Source of the DNA: Ornithinibacillus californiensis
GTDB taxonomy: Bacteria > Bacillota > Bacilli > Bacillales > Amphibacillaceae
Length of the DNA stretch: 64,000 nt
Assembly: GCF_001038485.1 (NCBI RefSeq)
Contig: NZ_LDUE01000030.1
Location: 28,676 to 92,675 of the forward strand
Direction of reading: 5' to 3'
Made by a program: the position numbers and the translations under genes. Under the pieces are notes generated by a model, which was given only the letters and a program-made list of their open reading frames with translations, had not been told where the DNA came from and did not search any database. Below are positions 19,783-28,592 of the stretch, piece after piece (the stretch's first letter is position 1; each line of letters begins with the position of its first letter).

Positions 19783-20403
19783 ATGGAATTACACGCAAGA
19801 GACATGGTCAACTGGTTTGAATTAGCTAATGAAAAAATCAAGCAAAACAAGTCTTATCTCACTTCACTCGATCAACCAATCGGTGATGGAGACCATGGAA
19901 TAAACATGGCAAGAGGCTATCAAGAGGCAGTAAATAGGCTACTAGCAAAGGAATATAGTGAGCCTTCTGAAGTACTTAAGGATGCATCGATGGCTTTGCT
20001 CTCAAAAGTTGGTGGTGCATCTGGACCCTTATATGGAACTGCCTTCTTAAAAATGGCAATGGCTGTAAAGGGGAAAGATTATCTTGATTTGGAGTCACTT
20101 TCGGTTGGGGTGAAGGCTGCCCTTGATGGATTGAAGCAGCGGGGGAAATCAGAGACAGGTGAAAAGACAATGATTGATGTTTGGAGTCCGGTTGCTACCT
20201 ACTTTTCTAATCCTTCATCATTTCATTCGAATGGATTGGTTGAAACGGCTAGGACTGCAATGGAAAAGACGAAGGATACCATGGCAACTAAGGGACGTGC
20301 ATCTTATTTTAAAGAAAAATCAATTGGCCATATAGACCCGGGCTCTGCTTCCTCTTGTTATATTTTTGAGGCACTAGCAGAAGTAATAGGGGAGAAGGAA
20401 TAA
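19783..20403 (+). CDS. dhaL: Dihydroxyacetone kinase ADP-binding subunit DhaL
   Basis: The 206-residue alpha-helical barrel protein has the Mg/ADP motif PIGDGDHGINMARG (Asp residues near 29-34) and the nucleotide-contact segments GGASGPLYGTAF and GEKTMIDVW. In PTS-type systems its tightly bound ADP is recharged by DhaM rather than exchanged for free ATP. Start ATG 19783 follows AAGGAGAGG. It lies between dhaK and dhaM. Confidence 0.95.
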   Translation: MELHARDMVNWFELANEKIKQNKSYLTSLDQPIGDGDHGINMARGYQEAVNRLLAKEYSEPSEVLKDASMALLSKVGGASGPLYGTAFLKMAMAVKGKDYLDLESLSVGVKAALDGLKQRGKSETGEKTMIDVWSPVATYFSNPSSFHSNGLVETARTAMEKTKDTMATKGRASYFKEKSIGHIDPGSASSCYIFEALAEVIGEKE

Positions 20404-20404
20404 C

Positions 20405-20776
20405 ATGAAATATGTAGGAATAGTACTAATTTCCCACAGCTCAAAACTTGTAAGTGGATTATTAGAGATTATTCGTCAAGTAATTCATGATGTCCCTATT
20501 GAAGTTGCAGGAGGTACGGATGAGGGGGAAATCGGAACCAGTGTCGAGAAAATCGTTACTGCGATTGATCGAGCGAACGTTGGTAATGGAGTTCTCGTAT
20601 TCTATGACCTCGGCAGTGCGATGATGAATGCAGAAGTTGCGTTAGAGATGATTGATTCTAATACAGTCAAAATTATCAATGCCCCTCTAGTAGAAGGCGC
20701 CTACGTTGCTGCCGTTGAATCCAACATGGGAAAATCGCTACAAGACGTTTATGATGCAGTGATGAAGGAATTTTAA
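20405..20776 (+). CDS. dhaM: Dihydroxyacetone kinase phosphotransfer subunit DhaM (EIIA-mannose-like)
   Basis: The 123-residue protein is a single EIIA-Man-type domain with the phospho-accepting His11 in LISHSSKL and the GGTDEGEIGTS loop near residue 38. It takes phosphate from HPr and passes it to the ADP on DhaL. Some DhaM proteins are fused to HPr and EI domains; this one is not, so it must use general PTS proteins. ATG 20405 begins one base after the dhaL stop. No dihydroxyacetone-producing glycerol dehydrogenase is nearby. Confidence 0.94.
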   Translation: MKYVGIVLISHSSKLVSGLLEIIRQVIHDVPIEVAGGTDEGEIGTSVEKIVTAIDRANVGNGVLVFYDLGSAMMNAEVALEMIDSNTVKIINAPLVEGAYVAAVESNMGKSLQDVYDAVMKEF

Positions 20777-20830
20777 TGAGAATAAACATATAATACTGAA
20801 GAGTATTACCGATAAAACACATTTATACTA

Positions 20831-21071
20831 GCTCCGGAAATATACGTAGACTCCTTGAAAAAGAAGAGCACTTTTTCTGCGTGCGATGTAACGCTGCCGA
20901 AGCGTTCCTTGTCCTGCGGGAGGAAAGGCATAGGTGAGACCCGAGAATGCACCTGCGTCTGCAAGTAACGCTACGCAGCATGCTTCCTCGGTGCAAGGCA
21001 GCAATGAAGTAGATTCAAGTAGTTTCCTGGCTCACCAGCCGCCCGCGGAAAGCGAAGTATATTTCCGGAGC
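20831..21071 (+). repeat. Modular palindromic intergenic element, copy 1 (241 bp, + orientation)
   Basis: Terminal 15-bp arms GCTCCGGAAATATAC and GTATATTTCCGGAGC are perfect inverted repeats. Inside are nested complementary blocks CTGCGGG/CCCGCGG and GGTGAG/CTCACC, with variable inserts. It is much more GC-rich than its surroundings, carries no credible gene, and fills the 336-base gap between dhaM and the protease gene. It shares blocks with 25562-25797 and 40330-40447. Confidence 0.85.
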
Positions 21072-21112
21072 GGGTTTAGTGTACCAATCAACGGTTATGT
21101 TACTATTAATTC

Positions 21113-22507
21113 TTAGTATGGAACGTATTCACCTAATGCTTCATCATAGTAATACCATAAACCATCATATTCCTCGTAGTAAGACCAAGTTTGTAACTCA
21201 TTATCATAGAAATACCACTGGTCTTCTACTTCATCATAATAACTCCATTCACCAGTTTCCTCGTCATAGTACATGTTTTCATCATCAGAAGGAGCGTAAT
21301 CGTCCGCGTAAATATCTTCTTCAGTATCAAGTGAAGGGTCAACATACTCATCTCCACCAGATCCACCTAAACTACCATCCTCTGACCAATCTTCTTCATA
21401 GGAATCATCATACTCGTCATACCACTCATCGTAATAGGAATCTTCTTCCTCCATATACTCCCAGATAGCATCTCCGAATTCAGACCAGAAGTCCTCATAA
21501 TCATATTCCCAGTAATTATAGTAGTCTTCGTCCTCGGAATATTCTCCACCGTCAAAATAGCCTTTTTCCCATGAATCACTGTAATAATTATCCCCGTAGT
21601 ACAGGGCGAAGATGTCTTCTTCTGACATCGGCTCATTAATCCAGGATTCAATCAAGGAATGGATCGTATATAATGGAATACTAAATCCGATAGAAGCGTC
21701 TTCAAGGGATTCAGCAGAATTAATGGCAATAATTTTTTCTGATGTCTTGGATATTAAGGGGCCACCACTACTTCCTGGGGAAATAGGTGCAGAGATTTGG
21801 TACAAGTTCTCATAAACATATGGATCAATGACAAAACTGCGGTTCTTCCCAGTTATATATCCCATTGTTGCAGTATTCTCTAATCCTAGTGGACTACCAA
21901 GCGCAATTATTTCTTCGCCTATTTTCGTAGTATCATTAACTTCTAGTTCGAAAGGTTTTACTCCAACAAGGTCTGGGACATGAATGACAGCTACATCAGT
22001 TTCATTAGAATATCCAATTACCGTTCCAGGATATTCAATTCCATTGATTGTTTTAATATATACCTCCGTTTCACCTTCCACGACATGGGCATTGGTAACA
22101 ACGGCGCCACTACTGTTATATAAGAACCCAGAACCTTGACTGTACGCTGTGAAAACGGTATAAACTGTCTCTTGAGCGGCAGCGATGATGTCTGTTAGTT
22201 CTCTTTTTTGCTCATCTTGTAGTTGTTTTTTCTCTGTAACAGGTGTAGTTGATTCAGTGACTTCAGGTTTTAAATCTGGTTCTTGCTGTTCAATTACAGG
22301 TTCTTCCTCGAAAGCAAGTGTATCGGAAATATTAGAATAAAAGCTAGTAACGACAAAAATACTTACTCCAATGGTACCAATTAGTAAGAGTGATAGAATA
22401 ATAATCGTAAAGGGACTTAACTTTTGCTTGTGAACTTGTTTTGCCCCACAATGCGGACAAAAATTTGAGTTTGGCCGTCTCTCTTTACCGCAAGATTGAC
22501 AGTACAT
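21113..22507 (-). CDS. Membrane-anchored trypsin-like serine protease with zinc ribbon and aromatic-acidic tail
   Basis: In this 464-residue protein an N-terminal zinc ribbon (C3, C6, C17, C20) is followed by one membrane helix (about 33-55) and an acidic linker. The S1C/HtrA-like protease domain (about 105-290) has catalytic His141 (TNAHVV), Asp171 (ETDVAVI) and Ser247 (SPGSSGGP). No PDZ domain follows. Instead residues about 290-464 are dominated by D, E, Y and W and end in four 10-residue repeats of pattern W-x-[YF]-Y-[DE] at 421-460. The ribbon should be cytosolic and the protease outside. Start ATG 22505-22507 follows GAGGAG. Protease activity is likely; the tail's role is unknown. Confidence 0.85.
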   Translation of the reverse strand: MYCQSCGKERRPNSNFCPHCGAKQVHKQKLSPFTIIILSLLLIGTIGVSIFVVTSFYSNISDTLAFEEEPVIEQQEPDLKPEVTESTTPVTEKKQLQDEQKRELTDIIAAAQETVYTVFTAYSQGSGFLYNSSGAVVTNAHVVEGETEVYIKTINGIEYPGTVIGYSNETDVAVIHVPDLVGVKPFELEVNDTTKIGEEIIALGSPLGLENTATMGYITGKNRSFVIDPYVYENLYQISAPISPGSSGGPLISKTSEKIIAINSAESLEDASIGFSIPLYTIHSLIESWINEPMSEEDIFALYYGDNYYSDSWEKGYFDGGEYSEDEDYYNYWEYDYEDFWSEFGDAIWEYMEEEDSYYDEWYDEYDDSYEEDWSEDGSLGGSGGDEYVDPSLDTEEDIYADDYAPSDDENMYYDEETGEWSYYDEVEDQWYFYDNELQTWSYYEEYDGLWYYYDEALGEYVPY

Positions 22508-22794
22508 AGTGAACTCCTCTTTTCATTGTTGTAGATACTAATATTATAGCACGATATATTTTGTCTTAAGCTTAGATTTATAAATTTTATAGTTAAATAG
22601 AATTAGAAACCTCTTGTTAATAGTATTCTTCTACTTAGCAATAATCCTAATACTCCGAAAACCTGTAGACAGGATGAAAATTATTTCGTATTATGAAATA
22701 AATTAATTTAAGTTTTAGAGCTTACTTGGGGGAGCTTATTCAGAGATGCATAATAGAATAATAGTTTCTTACTAAAATACGAGGGGTGTCATAC

Positions 22795-24408
22795 ATGTTT
22801 GCATTTGATCCACAATCTAATCCATATCCTATTTCACGCCAAGCAACGTATGCTAGAAATGGAATGGTAGCTACTTCACAGCCATTAGCTGCTCAAGCGG
22901 GATTGGATATATTAAAAAAAGGCGGTAATGCCATTGACGCTGCCATCGCAACAGCTGCTTGTTTAACCGTAGTAGAGCCCACATCGAATGGTATTGGTGG
23001 GGATGCCTATGCGCTAGTATGGGTGAAAGGAAAGTTACACGGTTTAAATGGTAGTGGTCCAGCACCAAAGAGTATCTCTATTGAAGCAGTAAAAGAAGCG
23101 GGATATGATAAAATTCCAAAATTTGGTTGGATACCGGTTACAGTACCTGGTGTTCCAGCAGCCTGGGCAGCGTTATCGGAAAAGTTTGGTAAACTACCTT
23201 TTAAAGAGGTACTGGAACCTGCTATTCGTTATGCGGAAGAAGGTTTTCCGTTATCACCAGTGCTAAGCAAGTATTGGAATAGAGCATATCAAATTTTCAA
23301 AGAGAATTTAAAAAAGGACATGTTTAAGCATTGGTTTGAAACATTTATACCAAATGGTAAAGTGCCTAAAGCTGGTGATATTTGGAAGTCACCGGGTCAC
23401 GCAAAGACACTAAGAGAAATTGGCGAAACAAATGCTGATTCATTCTACCGAGGGGAACTAGCAGAGAAGATTGACCAATTCTCTAAAGATAACGGTGGCT
23501 TTTTAACAAAGGAAGATTTAGCATCGTATCGTGCAGAGTGGGTTCAACCTATTGGGGTTAATTACAGGGGATATGATGTATGGGAAATTCCTCCAAATGG
23601 TCAAGGGTTAGTTGCGCTGCAAGCATTGAATATTTTAAATGGATTTGAATTTGAAGCAAGAGATACCGTAGACACGCTTCATAAACAAATTGAAGCGATT
23701 AAACTAGCATTTGCAGATGGTTTTAAATATATCACCGATGAAATACATATGAAGTATTCATCAGAGGAACTATTAAGTGAAAGTTATGCAGCAAGAAGAA
23801 GAAATCTAATAACGGACACTGCACTATTACCTGAAGCTGGAGATCCATCATCTAGCGGTACCGTCTATCTTTCAACGGCGGATCATGAAGGGAATATGGT
23901 TTCATTTATTCAAAGTAATTATATGGGATTTGGTTCTGGTTTAGTCGTACCAGGAACGGGAATAGCATTACAAAATAGGGGGCATGATTTTTCTATGGAC
24001 CCTAATCACAGCAATGCATTAGTCGGTGGCAAGAAGACAATAAATACGATAATCCCAGGATTTTTAACAAAAGATAATGAAGCTATCGGACCATTTGGGG
24101 TGATGGGTGGATATATGCAGCCACAAGGCCATGTTCAAGTTGTGATGAATACTATTGATTTTGGCATGAATCCACAGACAGCTTTAGATGCGCCTCGCTG
24201 GCAGTGGATGAAAGAGAAGTCAGTCCATGTGGAGCACCGTTTTGCCCATCATTTAATACAAGGTCTAGCTGAGAAAGGGCATCAGATGCAATTAGCTGTG
24301 GAACCAAATAGCTTTGGTCGAGGTCAAATTATATGGAGAGACCCTGAAACAGGTGTATTAATAGGAGGTACCGAATCACGTACAGATGGTGCAATTGCAT
24401 CATGGTGA
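22795..24408 (+). CDS. ywrD: Gamma-glutamyltransferase-family protein (YwrD-like)
   Basis: The 537-residue Ntn hydrolase has the GGT fold signature: N-terminal GMVATSQPLAAQAGLDILKKGGNAIDAA, and an internal processing and nucleophile region SSSGTVYLSTADHEGNMVSF in which the Thr of S-G-T should become the new N terminus after self-cleavage. GGVMGGYMQPQGHVQV-like and TESRTDGA segments follow. No signal peptide, so it should be cytosolic like B. subtilis YwrD rather than secreted Ggt. The frame reaches GTG 22786, but ATG 22795 is six bases from GAGGGGTG. Chromate-transporter-like genes follow, as in the B. subtilis ywr region. Confidence 0.9.
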   Translation: MFAFDPQSNPYPISRQATYARNGMVATSQPLAAQAGLDILKKGGNAIDAAIATAACLTVVEPTSNGIGGDAYALVWVKGKLHGLNGSGPAPKSISIEAVKEAGYDKIPKFGWIPVTVPGVPAAWAALSEKFGKLPFKEVLEPAIRYAEEGFPLSPVLSKYWNRAYQIFKENLKKDMFKHWFETFIPNGKVPKAGDIWKSPGHAKTLREIGETNADSFYRGELAEKIDQFSKDNGGFLTKEDLASYRAEWVQPIGVNYRGYDVWEIPPNGQGLVALQALNILNGFEFEARDTVDTLHKQIEAIKLAFADGFKYITDEIHMKYSSEELLSESYAARRRNLITDTALLPEAGDPSSSGTVYLSTADHEGNMVSFIQSNYMGFGSGLVVPGTGIALQNRGHDFSMDPNHSNALVGGKKTINTIIPGFLTKDNEAIGPFGVMGGYMQPQGHVQVVMNTIDFGMNPQTALDAPRWQWMKEKSVHVEHRFAHHLIQGLAEKGHQMQLAVEPNSFGRGQIIWRDPETGVLIGGTESRTDGAIASW

Positions 24409-24440
24409 TTGAATTACTAGTTGAGAGGTAAGTTTACTAT

Positions 24441-24998
24441 ATGAAAAATCAATGGAATTTATTTATTGCGTTTTTTCGAGTCGGAATATTTGGATATGGG
24501 GGTGGACCATCGTCCATTCCTCTGGTCCATAAAGAAGTTGTTGATAAATATAAATGGATGACGGATGAGGAGTTCGGTGATTTAGTAGCGTTAGGGAATA
24601 CACTACCTGGTCCAATCGCAACAAAATTAGCAGGCTATATTGGATACCGAGTCGCAGGAATAATTGGACTAATAAATGCGGTACTTGCTACGGTATTGCC
24701 TACAATTATATTAATGATTGTATTATTAACTTCTTTATCCTCTATCAAGGAATTTGATTGGGTGAAAGGGATGACAGCAGCCGTAATCCCAGTAGTCGGT
24801 GTTATGCTCCTCGTGTTAACAATCCAATTTTTTCAAAAAGCAGTCAAAGGAATGGGCTGGCTAACAACTGTTATTATGTCTATCGTCATTTTTGGTTTAT
24901 TATCATTATTGAATGTTCACCCCGGAATTATTATTGGTGTTTTACTATTAATTGCATTGTTGAAACGTGATAAGGTGAAAGAAGGGAGTTCCTCATGA
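24441..24998 (+). CDS. ywrB: Short-chain chromate transporter (CHR family) subunit 1
   Basis: The 185-residue membrane protein is a single CHR domain with FGYGGGPSSIPLVHKEVV, a WMTDEEFGDLVALGNTLPGPIATKLAGYIGY motif, and about five hydrophobic helices. Two short CHR proteins of opposite topology usually act as a pair, equivalent to one long ChrA. The last four bases overlap the next gene (ATGA), implying translational coupling. B. subtilis YwrB/YwrA is the closest arrangement I know. Whether chromate is the true substrate here cannot be seen. Confidence 0.88.
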   Translation: MKNQWNLFIAFFRVGIFGYGGGPSSIPLVHKEVVDKYKWMTDEEFGDLVALGNTLPGPIATKLAGYIGYRVAGIIGLINAVLATVLPTIILMIVLLTSLSSIKEFDWVKGMTAAVIPVVGVMLLVLTIQFFQKAVKGMGWLTTVIMSIVIFGLLSLLNVHPGIIIGVLLLIALLKRDKVKEGSSS

Positions 24999-25522
24999 AG
25001 TATTGGGAAATATTTTTAGCGTTTTTTATTCCTGGAATACTTGGCTATGGAGGAGGTCCTGCTTCGATTCCATTAGTAGAGAATGAAGTTGTTAAACGGT
25101 ATGAGTGGATGACTGTTCAAGAGTTTAGTGAAGTGTTAGCACTCGCTAACTCGCTACCAGGTCCGATTGCAACGAAAATGGCTGGGTTTATTGGATATAG
25201 CGAAGGTGGCATATTAGGTGCATTTATCGGTGTGTTTGCAACGGTTGCACCTTCACTTATTTTGATGGTATTCTTGTTGGGAATTCTCTATAAATATAAA
25301 GATTCACCAAAAGTAAAGAGACTGACGATGTTTGTTCGCCCAGTTATCGCCATATTATTAGGATTAATGGCCTATCGATTTTTCTTTGAGTCTTATACCA
25401 ATATCGGTATCATCCAAACGCTTATCCTTTCAGTAAGCAGCTATTTCTTAATCGAACGATTCAAAGTTCACCCAGCATTCGTCATCGCAGGAGCATTCGT
25501 TTATGGAGGTTTCTTTTTATAA
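24995..25522 (+). CDS. ywrA: Short-chain chromate transporter (CHR family) subunit 2
   Basis: The 175-residue partner of the preceding protein has the same motif set (LGYGGGPASIPLVENEVV, then ALANSLPGPIATKMAGFIGY) and five to six hydrophobic helices. It starts with ATG inside the stop of the first subunit, preceded by GAAGGGAG. The tandem pair likely forms a heterodimer in the membrane. A palindromic repeat element begins about 40 bases after its stop. The Lrp-type regulator found beside this pair in B. subtilis (YwrC) is absent here. Confidence 0.88.
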   Translation: MKYWEIFLAFFIPGILGYGGGPASIPLVENEVVKRYEWMTVQEFSEVLALANSLPGPIATKMAGFIGYSEGGILGAFIGVFATVAPSLILMVFLLGILYKYKDSPKVKRLTMFVRPVIAILLGLMAYRFFFESYTNIGIIQTLILSVSSYFLIERFKVHPAFVIAGAFVYGGFFL

Positions 25523-25561
25523 TAATAGGCTGATAAAAAAATGTGTTGTCTATCCAGGTCC

Positions 25562-25797
25562 GCAGCCAGTATACACTTCGCTTTCACTTCCAGTACAGGG
25601 GCGACATCTGCTCGAAAAGACCTCGCAGTGTCTACCTTGCCGCGGGCGGCTGGTGAGCCAGGCTACTACTTGGATAAGCATCTTTGCAGCCTTGCACCGA
25701 GGAAGCACACCTCGAAGCGATACTAGCAGACGCAGGTGCATCACGGGGTCTCACCTAGGCCTATCCTCCCGCTGGAGTCTTCGTGTATACTGGCTGC
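25562..25797 (-). repeat. Modular palindromic intergenic element, copy 2 (236 bp, reverse orientation)
   Basis: GCAGCCAGTATACAC (25562-25576) and GTGTATACTGGCTGC (25783-25797) are perfect 15-bp inverted arms. On the minus strand the core reads GCGGGAGGATAGGCCTAGG...TGAGACCCC...GGCTCACCAGCCGCCCGCGG, as in the other copies, but the arms have a different sequence. It also shares the inner TGCACCTGCGTCTGC and TGCTTCCTCGGTGCAAGGC blocks with copy 1. Small open frames here are not genes. This fills the 344-base gap before the esterase. Confidence 0.85.
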
Positions 25798-25866
25798 TCC
25801 GAGTATATATTTTATGTGAATTTCTTTATATAATTAACTAGCCTAAAATTTAATTTTACAGGGACA

Positions 25867-26751
25867 GTGAATAATACAACTATGAAAACTACAATCGTCT
25901 ATAAATCAGTAGAAAATTGCAATGTAAAAGGTGATTTTCATCCAACAAATAAACCCAACTCACCAGTGATCGTATATATACATGGTGGTGGACTAATTTG
26001 GGGTTCACGAACGGATATACCAGAAAAACAAATCGAATATTTTAATCAAGCAGGCTTTAATGTTTTTACCATTGACTATCGTTTAGCACCAGAAACAAAG
26101 GTAAATGAAATAAAAAAAGATATTGAAGATGCTTTGAAATGGTTGGAAGAACAAGGAAACGAGCAATTTAATATTGATAAAAGTAAAATTGCCGTAATGG
26201 GAAGCTCGGCAGGAGGGTATCTTGCACTCCTAACAGGACTGTTACCAAGGAAACCAAGAGCAATTGTTTCGTTATACGGATATGGGGATATCACTGGCGA
26301 CTGGTATTTAAAACCAAGTGCTTATTTCCTTCAAAAGCCAAAAGTACCAAAGGATTTAGCATATAAATTATTATCATCTCAACCTCTATCAGAAGGTCCG
26401 ATCGAGAGGAGATATGCCATTTATCTATACTGTCGACAGCAAGGAGCTTGGTTACAGGAAGCAACAGGATTGAATCCATATATGCAAAAGAACGAAATCC
26501 AGTCCTTGTGTCCGTTCTATCAAGCAGGAACTGACTATCCACCTACATTATTATTGCATGGGGATAGTGATACGGATGTACCATATGAAGAATCAGTAAA
26601 AATGAACGAAAAGCTTAAAGAAAACAGTGTGGAAAGTGAACTTATCACCATTAAAGGTGGAGATCATGTTTTTGATGAGCATTGGGAGGATCCAATTGTT
26701 CAAAAAGCATTTGAAGATATTGTTGCCTTTTTAAAAGACAAATTAGCATAA
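25867..26751 (+). CDS. Alpha/beta-hydrolase fold esterase/lipase-like protein (HSL-type)
   Basis: The 294-residue soluble hydrolase has the HSL-type oxyanion motif IHGGGLIW (about residue 38), nucleophile elbow GSSAGG, acid residue in LLLHGDSDTDVPYEES and final His in KGGDHVFDEHW. Such enzymes hydrolyse carboxyl esters or amides of small molecules. The start is uncertain: GTG 25867 has a weak AGGGA just upstream, while ATG 25882 has no ribosome binding site but gives a start closer to relatives. It stands alone between a repeat element and a strong terminator; substrate unknown. Confidence 0.85.
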   Translation: MNNTTMKTTIVYKSVENCNVKGDFHPTNKPNSPVIVYIHGGGLIWGSRTDIPEKQIEYFNQAGFNVFTIDYRLAPETKVNEIKKDIEDALKWLEEQGNEQFNIDKSKIAVMGSSAGGYLALLTGLLPRKPRAIVSLYGYGDITGDWYLKPSAYFLQKPKVPKDLAYKLLSSQPLSEGPIERRYAIYLYCRQQGAWLQEATGLNPYMQKNEIQSLCPFYQAGTDYPPTLLLHGDSDTDVPYEESVKMNEKLKENSVESELITIKGGDHVFDEHWEDPIVQKAFEDIVAFLKDKLA

Positions 26752-26764
26752 AATTCGTCATATT

Positions 26765-26797
26765 AGATAGAGTATCTTAATGATACTCTATCTTTTT
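26765..26797 (+). terminator. Terminator after the esterase gene
   Basis: A perfect 12-bp stem (AGATAGAGTATC / GATACTCTATCT) with a 5-base loop is followed by TTTTCTT. Confidence 0.9.
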
Positions 26798-26997
26798 CTT
26801 GTTCAATAATTACATCTATTTCTTTATTTTTTGTTCAAATGAACTAAAGACTTTGTTCCTAGGTTAGTTTTATAATGTAACCTGTGCTTCTGAAAGCCCT
26901 TTTCTGAAGAAAAAAGTTTCCAGAAGATACCCTAGTTACATACAGTTAATCGATCGTCTATTTACGTAGTTTCGTTATATAAAAGGAGGAAATTATA

Positions 26998-28353
26998 ATG
27001 TTCGATATCATTATTAAGAATGGTAACGTCGTATTACGCGATGGAGTCAAAAAAGTTGATATTGGTATTAAGAATGAAAAAATTACTTGCATTGCAGAAC
27101 AAATAACCGATGAAGCAAATGAAGTAATTGATGCCTCAGGTCAATATGTGATGCCAGGTATGATCGATACACATGTTCACATTAGTGAACCTGGTCGTAC
27201 AGAATGGGAAGGTTTTGAAACAGGATCGAAGGCACTTGCAGCAGGTGGAACAACTAGCTATGTAGAAATGCCATTAAACGCTCTTCCAGCAACTGTTAAC
27301 AAAGAAGCTCTAGATCTTAAACTGGATGCAGCGAAAACACAAAACTATGTCGACTATGCTTTCTATGGAGGACTAGTCCCTGATAATTTGGATAAACTTG
27401 AAGAATTGTCGGATGCAGGTGTTTTGGCATTTAAAGCATTCTTATCCAATGCTGGTAGTGATATCCCAGGTGATTTCACTAATGTGGATGATTATACGCT
27501 CTATAAAGGAATGCAAAAACTGGCAGAATTAGATCAAATTCTATGTCTACATGCTGAAAATGCAGACATTACAAGTAAGCTGGAAGCGGAATTCATTCGT
27601 GAAGGAAAAACATCTGCAATGGATTATCCAGATGCACGTCCTGTTATTGCTGAAGTGGAAGCTGTACAAAAGGCACTCTTATTAGCAAAAGAAACCGGTT
27701 GTAAATTACACATCGTACACATAAGCACATCGGAAGCTGTACAAGCTATCCTAAAAGCACGTGCGGAAGGTGTTGACGTAACCGTTGAATCTTGTCCTCA
27801 CTATTTCTCGATGAGTGCGGAAGATGTGGAGGAAATTGGTGCATATGCGAAATGTCAACCACCACTAAGAAAGAAACCTGTACAAGAAAAGCTTTGGGAA
27901 GAATTGTTAAACGGGAATATTGACTGGTTAACCTCTGACCACTCTCCATGTACAGAAGATTTAAAACTACAAGCAGACAATCTATTTGAAGCTTGGGGTG
28001 GAATTAGTGGAGCACAAAATAATGTTGATTTGATGTTTGATTTAGCTGTTAAGCAGCGTGGATTATCTGTTAATCGATTCGCTGAATTAATTGCTACAAC
28101 ACCAGCAGATCGTTTTAACATGCCAAATAAAGGTGAGATTTCTGTATCTAAAGATGCGGATATCATCCTAGTAGATCCTAACCAATCTTATACCGTTAAA
28201 CGTGAAGATCTTTACTATAAAAATAAACATAGTGCCTATGAAGGTAGAAAAATTGATTGTCGTGTAACGAAAACAATTGTACGTGGACATGTCGTATTTG
28301 ACGTAGAACAAGGTATAGTTGGACAACCAATTGGTAAACTAATTACTAAATAA
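26998..28353 (+). CDS. allB: Allantoinase (AllB, E. coli-like subtype)
   Basis: The 451-residue cyclic amidohydrolase opens allantoin to allantoate. Metal ligands: DTHVHISEPGR (about 57-67), the carboxylated Lys in LAFKAFLSNAGSD, His in LCLHAEN and VHIST, and Asp in TSDHSPC. The sequence GRTEWEGFETGSKALAAGGTTSYVEMPLNALPATV resembles E. coli AllB more than the second copy in this window does. Start ATG 26998 follows AAAAGGAGG. Upstream are a -10 TATAAT (26871-26876), a weak -35, and GTTC-AAAT-GAAC at 26833-26844, consistent with activator control. A permease gene follows in the same direction. Confidence 0.93.
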   Translation: MFDIIIKNGNVVLRDGVKKVDIGIKNEKITCIAEQITDEANEVIDASGQYVMPGMIDTHVHISEPGRTEWEGFETGSKALAAGGTTSYVEMPLNALPATVNKEALDLKLDAAKTQNYVDYAFYGGLVPDNLDKLEELSDAGVLAFKAFLSNAGSDIPGDFTNVDDYTLYKGMQKLAELDQILCLHAENADITSKLEAEFIREGKTSAMDYPDARPVIAEVEAVQKALLLAKETGCKLHIVHISTSEAVQAILKARAEGVDVTVESCPHYFSMSAEDVEEIGAYAKCQPPLRKKPVQEKLWEELLNGNIDWLTSDHSPCTEDLKLQADNLFEAWGGISGAQNNVDLMFDLAVKQRGLSVNRFAELIATTPADRFNMPNKGEISVSKDADIILVDPNQSYTVKREDLYYKNKHSAYEGRKIDCRVTKTIVRGHVVFDVEQGIVGQPIGKLITK

Positions 28354-28371
28354 GTAATAGGAAACATAGAG

Positions 28372-28410
28372 CGGAAAGTCCTGTTTCGAAAGGATGAAAA
28401 GGGCTTTCCG
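28372..28410 (+). terminator. Stem-loop after allB
   Basis: CGGAAAGTCC pairs with GGGCTTTCCG (one G-T pair) across a 19-base loop. No clear T tract follows, so termination would be partial. Confidence 0.5.
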
Positions 28411-28487
28411 ACTCAAAAGGAATACCTTTGCGCTAAATATGTCTATTTTAGCTAAACGTTGTCGAAAACATTTGTATAAAACTAACA

Positions 28488-28516
28488 ATGACATGCTATC
28501 TGGAAGCGCTTATAAT
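28488..28516 (+). promoter_or_regulatory. Promoter of the NCS1 permease gene with an overlapping cre-like site
   Basis: ATGACA (28488-28493), a 17-base spacer and TATAAT (28511-28516) make a near-consensus sigma-A promoter. TGGAAGCGCTTATA (28501-28514) sits over the spacer and -10; its core AAGCGCTT is a perfect palindrome and two positions differ from cre consensus. CcpA repression is plausible but not shown. Confidence 0.6.
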
Positions 28517-28592
28517 GTGATAGGAATGATTGATATGCCTATCATATCAATAGTTAAAACAACAGATTAGCAACAAGGGAGAGAGTTGTAAA

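Noticed and set aside
20934..21116. 60-codon open frame after dhaM
   Set aside because: It is made from repeat element copy 1 and has no ribosome binding site.
21079..21468. 129-codon + strand frame
   Set aside because: It is the antisense shadow of the acidic, tyrosine-rich tail of the serine protease; its His/Asn-rich composition is an artefact.
25503..25841. Short open reading frames in the 25.5-25.8 kb gap
   Set aside because: They lie within the GC-rich palindromic repeat element, overlap each other on both strands and lack ribosome sites.
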